The notes beneath the pieces were generated by a model that was not told the DNA's origin, ran no database searches, and saw only the letters and a program-made list of their open reading frames with translations. A stretch of DNA of 6,855 bases from Phycisphaerae bacterium (lineage in GTDB: Bacteria; Planctomycetota; Phycisphaerae; SM23-33), in assembly GCA_030754715.1 (NCBI GenBank), contig JASLZV010000098.1, positions 1 to 6,855 on the forward strand. Direction: 5' to 3'. Positions 1 to 5,599 of the stretch are shown here, piece after piece; the first letter of the stretch is position 1, and each line of letters opens with the position of its first letter. The position numbers were made by a program, and so were the translations under genes.

Positions 1-2
1 AA

Positions 3-2192
3 TGTGCTCCCACAGAAGGTACGATCCCCCAAGAAACACGACCAGTCCGATCGCGAGCGAGACGGCCACAGCAGGAACCATTTGCAGGTGGCCACTACGT
101 CCCGCAGATCTGGGATGTTGAGCACATCCGTGACGACCCGAGCGGATTCATGATGGCGATGAAGCGTTACTTCCTCGATGAATCCCGCAGGAATCCCGAG
201 ATGGCTGCGATTTCTCCGCAAGAGGCGACCGACAAAGCGCGATCGATCTTCAATAGGATGATGGTCAACGATGGACTGCTCGAAGGCGATTCGATTCTGA
301 AGCAGAACATAACCAACCCGTTCTATAAGCGGGTGATTACCCTGACTCCAGACGACTATAAGAACAACCCCGCTCTCGAAGGATTCTTGGTTGATGATCT
401 GGTTGGCCTGACTTCAAAGTATTTTGACAAGACCTCACGCAAGAAAATCCTGACTGAGAACCTGGGTGTTGGTGGCCATGCGTACAGTGACTACATGAAC
501 GTGGCCGAGCGGGGTGTGGGAGGCGCTGTCGAAACCCTCATCACCCCCAAGAAGATCGTCTTCCACCGTACCGATTACTACGTCGATATGGAGATCGAGA
601 ATCAGGTGATCCCTGCACTGCGTTCAGAAGACGACGCACGAACTGTTGTCCAGAAGTTGATGGACATTCTCGGGCCTGATGTCGTCTTACGACGGAAGCA
701 CAAGCAGACGGCTCTGAACTATCTTATCAACAGCGTCCCATTAGCCTCTCGAAACGAGCACTGGCTACGGCGAGCCGACGCGATCGTAAACGGACTGGTT
801 GATTTCGGATACAGCGGCGCAGCGCTGTCGGACAGTGAGGTGGGATTCATCAACAAGACGATGAACATCCTCAACCGCCGGCCGCCAGACGGTGGCCACG
901 GCACGGGACTTGGCTATCACTATTCGAGGATGCTCCGTTCCTTCAACTCAGTGACCCTGCTTCCGTATACGACGCTAACATCCATTCCAGATATCGTCTT
1001 ACCATTGATCAGAAGCGGACGCCTGAACGCCTGGCGCAAGGGGTGGACCCAATATATGGCGGATCCCGAATATCGGCGAGCAGCAAGACGAATCGGCACA
1101 TCAGTTGAGAACCTCCTTCACGACCGCATGGTACACATGGCCGGCGAAGGCTCACAACGGTTCGCCAATTCATTCTTCAACTTCACCCTGCTAACTCCCT
1201 GGACAAACATACAGAGAGAGATCGCAACCCTTGTTGGCTTTGAGGCATTCCGTGCTGAACAGGCAAATGCGATATCTCAGTTGGCCAGAGGGAACACAAC
1301 TTCGCTGAAGTACAAGCGGGCTGTGCGATTCCTTGAACGGTATGGGCTGACAGGTGATGGAGCCAAGATGGATTACTTGGCTGAGTCTGCGCCACGACTC
1401 GATGATATTCGTCTGCTTGCAGAAGATCCGAACATTCGATACGGCCTGCACCGGTTCGTCAACGAGACGATCTTCACACCAAACCCCAATGACATTCCGA
1501 TGCTGGCGCAGAATCCTTTTGGCGCTCTCGTCTGGCAGTTGAAATCCTTCCCGATGATGATGGCTCGCATGAGTAAGTATGTTTTGAAAGAGGCGACGGT
1601 AGGAAAGAATCCAATGCCATTGATATACATGCTTACAGTCGGCGGCGCTTTCGGTGTGGGAGCGAACGCTTCCAAGGATCTCGCAATGTGGAGGGGTGGC
1701 GAAGACGAGCGCTCACCGTGGATCCGATCGAGAAGCGCTGAAAACATTGCGAAAAAGATGGGCTGGGAACCGGAGTGGGATGGGCCGGTCGATACATTCT
1801 TTGGCCACTACATCGAGGGGTTCCTCGCAATGGGCGGGCTGGGCTTGTTTGCAGAGTTGCTCTGGAACACAGCCGAACAACTCGACAACGGCGAATACGG
1901 AAAGAATCGAGTCATGTCTTTCATCGGTGGTCCAACAGCCGGCCTGCCTTTCCAGGCGTTTGATGTGATGGCTGGCGCCTATGCAACCATCACGCCGGGA
2001 GACACTTCCGGCAAGCAACGCCAGGCCACACGAACGGTGGCAGGACGTATCCCGTTCTTCGGACAGAACCGTAACTTCCGTGAGGGCGCAGCCGATCTTG
2101 CTGGGGCGAAAAGAGGATCCCGGGGTAAGGCCCGAGCCCGGTTCGGTGCTGGGTTTGGCAGTTCAGGATTCAAGTCCAGTGGTTTCGACTGA
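3..2192 (+). CDS. Large polyvalent/internal virion-type phage protein, C-terminal part (5' partial)
   Basis: The frame is open from base 3 to the TGA at 2190-2192, giving at least 729 residues; the start lies outside the window. The first in-frame ATG pair is at 150, but the 49 codons before it have no stop and encode protein-like sequence (GGHYVPQIWDVEHI at about residues 29-42), so 150 is probably internal. Motifs resemble the C-terminal regions of giant phage polyvalent or internal virion proteins (LPD-type domains): LTSIPDIVLPLIRSGR at about 325-340, TPWTNIQRE at about 398-406, and a NETIF...PNDIP...LVWQLKSFP stretch at about 487-517. Next come a hydrophobic Gly/Ala segment (about 538-555), FIGGPTAGLPF (about 640-650), and a basic then Gly/Ser/Phe-rich tail. 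By analogy it may be packaged in the virion and delivered with the DNA. No catalytic motif is visible in this part, so enzymatic domains, if any, lie upstream. The next gene starts on the last base of its stop codon. The family assignment is from recalled motif resemblance, not a search. Confidence 0.72.
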   Translation, partial: CAPTEGTIPQETRPVRSRARRPQQEPFAGGHYVPQIWDVEHIRDDPSGFMMAMKRYFLDESRRNPEMAAISPQEATDKARSIFNRMMVNDGLLEGDSILKQNITNPFYKRVITLTPDDYKNNPALEGFLVDDLVGLTSKYFDKTSRKKILTENLGVGGHAYSDYMNVAERGVGGAVETLITPKKIVFHRTDYYVDMEIENQVIPALRSEDDARTVVQKLMDILGPDVVLRRKHKQTALNYLINSVPLASRNEHWLRRADAIVNGLVDFGYSGAALSDSEVGFINKTMNILNRRPPDGGHGTGLGYHYSRMLRSFNSVTLLPYTTLTSIPDIVLPLIRSGRLNAWRKGWTQYMADPEYRRAARRIGTSVENLLHDRMVHMAGEGSQRFANSFFNFTLLTPWTNIQREIATLVGFEAFRAEQANAISQLARGNTTSLKYKRAVRFLERYGLTGDGAKMDYLAESAPRLDDIRLLAEDPNIRYGLHRFVNETIFTPNPNDIPMLAQNPFGALVWQLKSFPMMMARMSKYVLKEATVGKNPMPLIYMLTVGGAFGVGANASKDLAMWRGGEDERSPWIRSRSAENIAKKMGWEPEWDGPVDTFFGHYIEGFLAMGGLGLFAELLWNTAEQLDNGEYGKNRVMSFIGGPTAGLPFQAFDVMAGAYATITPGDTSGKQRQATRTVAGRIPFFGQNRNFREGAADLAGAKRGSRGKARARFGAGFGSSGFKSSGFD

Positions 2193-2587
2193 TGACCAAG
2201 ACGCCCAAGCAGAACAATAAGAACGCCAGGCGTAAAGGAAAGACGCCGCAGATTGTCTTAGCCCTTACACCCTTCGTCTTGGCGGGCTGTGCTGCACTCA
2301 AGAAGGGTGCTGTCGTCGGCCTGGCCGGAGGGGTTGGTGCGGGAACTGGCGCCCTACTGTCTGGCGGGGCACTTGCCCCAGTGGCAGGCGCGGCTGTCGC
2401 CGCTGGCCTCACCAGTACCACATTAAATCTTACGGGAGAGTCTGGTATGGATTGTGCACCTGATAATTTTTTTACACTTGTTTCAAAACTGATCGAGATC
2501 GGTGGCTGGTTTTTGCTTATCTTAGTGGTGGCACCCATGGTGATCGGCTGGATTCTGCCTGGGCCGCTAGAAAAGAAGAAGAAATGA
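2192..2587 (+). CDS. Small lipoprotein-like membrane protein, Gly-rich, spanin-like topology
   Basis: A 131-residue protein whose ATG shares its A with the preceding TGA, so it is probably translationally coupled; no clear Shine-Dalgarno is seen. It has a long basic N-terminus (residues 1-17, many Lys/Arg), a short hydrophobic segment, and a canonical lipobox LAGC with Cys33. Residues 39-73 form a Gly/Ala-rich glycine-zipper-like stretch. Residues 104-122 form a strong membrane segment (WFLLILVVAPMVIGW within it), and the protein ends in four lysines. An N-terminal lipidation site plus a C-terminal membrane anchor is the layout of unimolecular spanins (u-spanins), which fuse inner and outer membranes at lysis, and the length is similar to known ones. 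The hydrophobic Gly-rich middle is not typical of a spanin periplasmic domain, however. A structural or membrane-channel role next to internal virion proteins is an equal possibility. Lipoprotein and membrane features are seen directly; the function is inferred. Confidence 0.8.
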   Translation: MTKTPKQNNKNARRKGKTPQIVLALTPFVLAGCAALKKGAVVGLAGGVGAGTGALLSGGALAPVAGAAVAAGLTSTTLNLTGESGMDCAPDNFFTLVSKLIEIGGWFLLILVVAPMVIGWILPGPLEKKKK

Positions 2588-2754
2588 TCAAGCGATTGGA
2601 CGCATTACTGACCGCGTTCGAGCGGTTCTGGCGTCCAGTGCCACCGCCAGACGGTCTTGTCTTTGTGAGATGGAAACTCGTTCCGTATCAAGTAAAGATC
2701 CAACACTTGGGTGACGACAAGTGGCGGGAGGTGGTTGTGGATGGAGAAGCCTGA
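2584..2754 (+). CDS. Hypothetical 56-residue phage protein
   Basis: The ATG at 2584 overlaps the previous stop codon in an ATGA arrangement, and the purine-rich AAGAAGAAG just upstream may help ribosome binding. The product (MIKRLDALLTAFERFW at the start) begins with a short amphipathic helix. A Pro-rich PVPPPDG turn and a basic/aromatic strand-like half (VRWKLVPYQVKIQHL) follow, and it ends EVVVDGEA. It has no signal peptide, membrane segment or recognisable motif. I infer that it is real because it fills the gap between two coding genes with coupled junctions at both ends; its last 14 bases overlap the next gene. Function unknown. Confidence 0.6.
   Translation: MIKRLDALLTAFERFWRPVPPPDGLVFVRWKLVPYQVKIQHLGDDKWREVVVDGEA
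2726..2731 (+). promoter_or_regulatory. Shine-Dalgarno GGGAGG for the gene at 2741
   Basis: GGGAGG lies 9 bases before the ATG at 2741. It supports that start over the upstream in-frame ATG at 2711, which would overlap the preceding gene by 44 bases and has no comparable site. Confidence 0.6.
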
Positions 2755-3007
2755 CTCCCCCATCCCTCCTATCATGGCCATCGTGGTTTGGAGGGACATC
2801 GTTCAATCCGCAGATTGGACCGAGCCATCAGAGATAGAGCCCGAAAGATTCTCGTCTATCGGTTGGGTGTTGCCGGAGAAAGACGGGGTGTTGAAGCAAG
2901 CCAACACGCAAGACGAGGACGGTAATCTGTTCGGCGTGACCGCCTACCCTGTCGGCTGTGTCGAGCAAGTCATCCAGATACCGTTCACTTATGAATCTAA
3001 ATCATAA
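2741..3007 (+). CDS. Conserved-type small phage protein, 88 residues
   Basis: The start at 2741 is chosen for the GGGAGG at 2726-2731 and the modest 14-base overlap with the previous gene. The protein has a strand-rich pattern: MAIVVWRDIVQSADWTE near residues 12-28, then an acidic segment, SIGWVLPEKDGVLKQAN near the centre, and GVTAYPVGCVEQVIQI near the end. This series (VVW-D, a W-containing turn, an S-x-G-W-V/F strand, then a P-x-G-C-V-E strand) is reminiscent of small uncharacterised phage proteins often found in replication or late gene clusters. I recognise the style but can assign no function. It is the last plus-strand gene of the left block, and its final 19 bases overlap the end of the convergent kinase gene. 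Confidence 0.75.
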   Translation: MEKPDSPIPPIMAIVVWRDIVQSADWTEPSEIEPERFSSIGWVLPEKDGVLKQANTQDEDGNLFGVTAYPVGCVEQVIQIPFTYESKS

Positions 3008-3588
3008 TAAGGCGTGAGGTGATCGTTGAGATCTCCGAAATCAATCGTGTCATACAGTGCATCCACAGATCGGTAGAAGTCTGGTAGCGTACCGTCGTTA
3101 ACAATAACGGTATCGAAACGATCGGGTACTGCTTCGCTGCTGTGGTTCGTTTCGTCAACAGTGCCAGGGCGATCAATCTTAACGATCAAGCCGCCAAGAA
3201 GAAGGATCTGATCAACTTCGTTTTCAAAACGAACGTCATCACAGATCACACCAGTTCCCTTATCGTTCAGTTGTTTGGCGCTTGCGCCCCACAGGTTGAC
3301 CCAAATATCCTGGCCAATGAGTTGTCGGCCCCATTCCGTACCAAGCGTCTGCATAACATAACGCGGAGTCTGCTCGCAGAACATTGGATGAGGTACAGTT
3401 TTCAACTCCCCCTCAAAACATTCCTTGCTCATGCCTGCTGCGTGCAGCATTGCTTTAAGAGGCGCAGCCATCTTGATGTTCTGCCAGTTATAGGAGTCAC
3501 ATAACCATTGGGCAGCGGTGGACTTGCCTGACCCAGCCAGCCCTGTAATTCCTATAATCGGCGTATGGGTACGCTTTCTGTGTTCCAT
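2989..3588 (-). CDS. Deoxynucleoside monophosphate kinase
   Basis: A 199-residue P-loop protein that probably phosphorylates dNMPs to dNDPs to feed phage DNA synthesis, as T4 gp1-type kinases do. The Walker A motif GLAGSGKST is at residues 16-24. TPRYVMQTLGTEWGR (74-88) followed by GQDIWVN is characteristic of the family, as are DDVRFENE (117-124, the substrate/catalytic DVR element) and HSSE (149-152). The start at 3588 (MEHRKRTHTP) lies just before the first beta strand and P-loop. An in-frame ATG at 3711 would add 41 residues of non-kinase sequence that overlap the upstream gene. That upstream gene ends 4 bases earlier and no good Shine-Dalgarno is seen, so re-initiation after termination is likely. 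It is the last gene of the minus-strand operon and its 3' end overlaps the convergent gene by 19 bases. The exact nucleotide specificity cannot be read from sequence. Confidence 0.9.
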   Translation of the reverse strand: MEHRKRTHTPIIGITGLAGSGKSTAAQWLCDSYNWQNIKMAAPLKAMLHAAGMSKECFEGELKTVPHPMFCEQTPRYVMQTLGTEWGRQLIGQDIWVNLWGASAKQLNDKGTGVICDDVRFENEVDQILLLGGLIVKIDRPGTVDETNHSSEAVPDRFDTVIVNDGTLPDFYRSVDALYDTIDFGDLNDHLTPYYDLDS

Positions 3589-3592
3589 GCAG

Positions 3593-3838
3593 TCACTTGG
3601 AGCCGCCGTAGTTGGAATCAATGGGAGAGTCAACGCCGATATCCGAAAGCCCCAGGTTGAGCAACTCTTCTTTCGTCTTGCGTAATTTGTCGAGCGCACG
3701 CTGGCGTTCATTCATCATGGCGTCCCGCTCTGGGCCGTATGGATCGCAGTGAACGAATCGCCATTCGATATCTCGAACCCTATCTCTTACGCTATCGATT
3801 TCGTAGCGCAACTCTTGTGAACGTCGTGATTCAGTCAT
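3593..3838 (-). CDS. Hypothetical small helical (coiled-coil-like) protein
   Basis: An 81-residue charged protein. Residues about 3-30 and 36-63 are predicted by eye to be long amphipathic helices rich in Arg, Glu and Leu (for example RERQ-, KLRKTKEELL-type heptads), joined by an HCDPYGPE turn. The tail SDIGVDSPIDSNYGGSK is probably disordered. A helical hairpin or dimeric coiled coil is plausible. The start at 3838 has a good AAGGA ribosome site at 3845-3849 with 6-base spacing. It overlaps the upstream gene by 8 bases and ends 4 bases before the kinase, so it is co-transcribed with it. No family recognised and function unknown. Confidence 0.78.
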   Translation of the reverse strand: MTESRRSQELRYEIDSVRDRVRDIEWRFVHCDPYGPERDAMMNERQRALDKLRKTKEELLNLGLSDIGVDSPIDSNYGGSK

Positions 3839-4052
3839 ATCGTTTCCTTAACTCATACGCGAAATTTCGGTACTCGTACTCAACATCTTTCGCTTTGTTC
3901 ACTGCACGCGAGTCCCACACCATGTTGTCCACCTGTCGTGCACGCGAGACGATCTCCTTATACTTCTGAATTTGTCGGTTGTCTGCCTTGTTAATACCAG
4001 GGATCGGGGTATCGATGATTTCTCGTAGTTGGGTTTGGAGTCGATCTTTCAT
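3831..4052 (-). CDS. Hypothetical small helical protein
   Basis: A 73-residue protein beginning MKDRLQTQLREI. The ATG at 4052 overlaps the nuclease stop codon (ATGA), so I prefer it to an in-frame upstream start at 4121 that would lie deep inside the nuclease gene. The sequence has a short N-terminal helix, a TPIPGINKADN loop, then a long charged helix (about residues 26-71) ending YELRKRYD. No cysteine pair, membrane segment or enzymatic motif is visible. It is translationally coupled to the nuclease upstream and overlaps the next small gene by 8 bases, suggesting an accessory role in the same replication/recombination operon. That role is inferred from position only. Confidence 0.72.
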   Translation of the reverse strand: MKDRLQTQLREIIDTPIPGINKADNRQIQKYKEIVSRARQVDNMVWDSRAVNKAKDVEYEYRNFAYELRKRYD

Positions 4053-4852
4053 GATCTGTTCTTCGGGCGCCACGGTTCCCAATCCTTGCATTCGTTGGTG
4101 CACCCATTGGCGCACGACCACGAACCATCGTGTTCTGCAACGGAGTTAGCGCATGATCGCATCGTCTTCCGCTTCGGCAATTCATCACACCAGCAGGCGT
4201 CGAATCGAAAGCAGCCACGGCAGCGCCAGTCGTCTTCAGTTTCTGCAATGCGCTGAACATCTCCCCGCATGATCGCTTCTGCCTTTACCAGTAGCGCTGC
4301 ATAATCAAATTCTGAAAAGGGAATAACTTCGTGACCATAGTCGGATGTGTTCTTGTTATAGAAAAGGAAGTGGCAGTCCTCCAGTGACGCCATACCCATC
4401 ATTAACTGCACTTGGTCGTAGTAGTGCCGGTCGGAAAACTTCACACCTTCTTTGATGCACTTCTTCCAACGGGCATCGTTCATTGACTTGATCTCCAAGA
4501 GAGAGAGGGAGCCCTTGGCCCCCTCTATAAGTCCGTCGGCGTGCCCGATTATGTGTCCACAGGTTCGGTGTTCCCATTGTTTTCCTGTGAGCGGATCGAC
4601 TTCGAGGACGTTGACCTTCGCTTTCTTGAGGTCTTTGATGACATCCCATTCGATCCGTCGTCCGTCTCTGAAGATGCGTTTTGTTCGAGGCTTCGGGGGG
4701 GTTTCTGGGAAACCGCGAAAGCCGAAAGAGATGGCCGCCGGACACGCATTCCCGATACCACTGGCCCCGATGTAGAGCCTTTCCTGATCATCCGAGTCGC
4801 GTTCATAAGCCTCGTCAATCATCTCCTTGATCGCAATATCAATCTTCTTCAA
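4049..4852 (-). CDS. Cas4-like PD-(D/E)xK exonuclease with Fe-S cysteines and an extra C-terminal Cys cluster
   Basis: Probably a RecB/Cas4-family DNA exonuclease used in phage recombination or DNA processing. Numbered from the TTG at 4852 (267 residues), the nuclease core is H104-A-D-G (D106), LLEIKS with E120 and K122, and DQVQ (Q147/Q149), matching the family's metal-binding and catalytic series. Cys37 in SGIGNACPAA and C211-x2-C214-x5-C220 match the four-cysteine 4Fe-4S signature of Cas4 and AddB nucleases; C222 follows. A further cluster, C234-x12-C247-x3-C251-x3-C255 with W residues, lies after it and could form a separate zinc site. The start is uncertain. TTG 4852 gives a natural N-terminus (MKKIDIAIKEM) and a 14-base overlap with the upstream gene. 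ATG 4822 has AAGGAG directly abutting it, which is too close, and TTG 4894 overlaps by 56 bases. The next gene's ATG overlaps this stop codon. Nuclease assignment is confident; polarity and biological role are not. Confidence 0.85.
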   Translation of the reverse strand: MKKIDIAIKEMIDEAYERDSDDQERLYIGASGIGNACPAAISFGFRGFPETPPKPRTKRIFRDGRRIEWDVIKDLKKAKVNVLEVDPLTGKQWEHRTCGHIIGHADGLIEGAKGSLSLLEIKSMNDARWKKCIKEGVKFSDRHYYDQVQLMMGMASLEDCHFLFYNKNTSDYGHEVIPFSEFDYAALLVKAEAIMRGDVQRIAETEDDWRCRGCFRFDACWCDELPKRKTMRSCANSVAEHDGSWSCANGCTNECKDWEPWRPKNRS

Positions 4853-5012
4853 GGTACACCCGTTGGATGTGGAATGAGAAGGAGTCGTTATCAACGCGGC
4901 TCGATAACGAGCAGCCCATCAGGAACGGTGCGAGACAGAGCATCAAAATAAAAAAGGTTAGGATGAATTCCCAACTCACCAGCCAGTTCGTAAATCGCAG
5001 TAGTGGTTTCAT
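4839..5012 (-). CDS. Tiny lipoprotein-like membrane protein, 57 residues
   Basis: The protein starts MKPLLRFTNWL with a basic N-terminus, has a hydrophobic segment at about residues 14-33, and a lipobox-like LMGC with Cys34, followed by a polar 23-residue tail ending YLEED. It could be a small lipoprotein (exported, lipid-anchored) or a simple single-span membrane protein; Met at the -2 position makes the lipobox imperfect. The start at 5012 has GGGGAAG at 5017-5023 with good spacing. An in-frame ATG at 5042 would begin right at the T-run of the terminator and is less likely. It is the first gene after the terminator and overlaps the nuclease gene. Its role in a replication operon is unclear; small outer-membrane lipoproteins in phages can act in lysis or superinfection exclusion, but nothing here proves either. 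Confidence 0.6.
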   Translation of the reverse strand: MKPLLRFTNWLVSWEFILTFFILMLCLAPFLMGCSLSSRVDNDSFSFHIQRVYLEED

Positions 5013-5016
5013 TCGT

Positions 5017-5023
5017 CTTCCCC
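5017..5023 (-). promoter_or_regulatory. Shine-Dalgarno GGGGAAG for the gene starting at 5012
   Basis: On the minus strand, GGGGAAG ends 4 bases before the ATG at 5012, with GGGGA 6 bases away. It decides for this start over the ATG at 5042. Confidence 0.55.
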
Positions 5024-5043
5024 GGTAGTTCCATTTCATCATT

Positions 5044-5083
5044 AAAAAAACCCCCGGCCAGAACCCCTATGGACTGGCCGGGG
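5044..5083 (-). terminator. Strong intrinsic terminator after the SSB gene
   Basis: A perfect 10-bp GC-rich stem (5074-5083 with 5052-5061; arms CCCCGGCCAG and CTGGCCGGGG) encloses a 12-base loop. Read on the minus strand it is followed by seven T residues (A run at 5044-5050). It sits 7 bases after the SSB-gene stop and 31 bases before the next start at 5012. On the plus strand no T-run follows, so it acts on minus-strand transcripts. It should reduce or end transcription between the ATPase-SSB pair and the downstream nuclease-kinase genes. Confidence 0.92.
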
Positions 5084-5090
5084 ATAGAAT

Positions 5091-5597
5091 TTAGAAAGGG
5101 ATGGGATCGTCAAGTTCTTCGTCCCGATCTGGCCCAAAATCTCTTTCTGTCATTGGGCGTTTGAAATCAGGATTGATTGTTGCCGGGTCGAGAAAACCAT
5201 TGACCTTACTTCCCTCTCTTTCCAGGCCATCTTTCACATAGGTGTCCGTCACAACACGGACACCCACCACTAAACCCTTGATAGAACCAACACCGTGTTT
5301 GCCAATATTGTCGGGGTCTTCATGTCCACCCCAAACAAGCAAGCCCTTCAACTGCTCCCGTCCGATCTGGGTGGCTTTCTCGCTACTCGGCACCATGACG
5401 TTGAGCCAGTTGCGGATACCGCCCTTGCCGTCGATCTCATTGAACTGGAGTTCAATCATCTTGCCGCCTGCTCGTGTGTCCTTGAGCGTGGCGTCCGACA
5501 CCTTGCAGATGTGGCGTCCCGGCGGCAGTGTGCCATTGCCGGCGGTGGTCACATCCACATTTTTGAGGTTGAGTTTATTGAATGAAAAATCGGCCAT
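5091..5597 (-). CDS. Phage single-stranded DNA-binding protein (DUF669-like)
   Basis: A 168-residue protein with a short N-terminal region (MADFSFNKLNLKNVDV), then a beta-rich core. The core starts LPPGRHICKVSDA (24-36) and runs through MIELQFNEIDGKGGIRNWLNV (split across 47-67), GREQLKGLL (79-87) and IKGLVVGVRV (106-115). It ends in an acidic tip, DEELDDPIPF (159-168). This pattern resembles phage SSB-like proteins of the DUF669 type. The acidic tail with terminal Pro-Phe is the classic SSB feature that docks partner proteins. It would coat ssDNA during replication and recombination. The gene starts 2 bases after the ATPase gene stops, with AAAGGG at 5607-5612 as ribosome site, and is followed at once by an intrinsic terminator. 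Adjacent Sak4-like ATPase and SSB genes are a known phage pairing in which SSB stimulates annealing. The OB fold is inferred, not proven. Confidence 0.82.
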   Translation of the reverse strand: MADFSFNKLNLKNVDVTTAGNGTLPPGRHICKVSDATLKDTRAGGKMIELQFNEIDGKGGIRNWLNVMVPSSEKATQIGREQLKGLLVWGGHEDPDNIGKHGVGSIKGLVVGVRVVTDTYVKDGLEREGSKVNGFLDPATINPDFKRPMTERDFGPDRDEELDDPIPF

Positions 5598-5599
5598 GG

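Noticed and set aside
2711..3007. Longer start (2711) for the 88-residue gene
   Set aside because: It overlaps the previous gene by 44 bases and lacks a ribosome site; 2741 has GGGAGG at good spacing.
3090..3112. TACCGT...ACGGTA hairpin considered as a terminator for the convergent genes
   Set aside because: It has only a 6-bp stem, lies inside the kinase coding sequence and has no T-run on either strand.
3142..3504. Plus-strand open frame of 120 codons
   Set aside because: It lies antisense to the well-supported kinase gene and shows no protein-like motif or ribosome site.
3589..3711. N-terminal extension of the dNMP kinase
   Set aside because: It overlaps the small helical gene in another frame, and the added residues do not resemble kinase sequence; the P-loop starts properly from 3588.
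4541..4951. Plus-strand open frame of 136 codons
   Set aside because: It is antisense to the nuclease gene, whose catalytic and cysteine motifs are clear; this is a shadow frame.
5013..5042. Start at 5042 for the tiny lipoprotein-like gene
   Set aside because: It begins at the T-run of the terminator with no ribosome site and would put a basic, Tyr/Arg-rich stretch before the signal-like segment.
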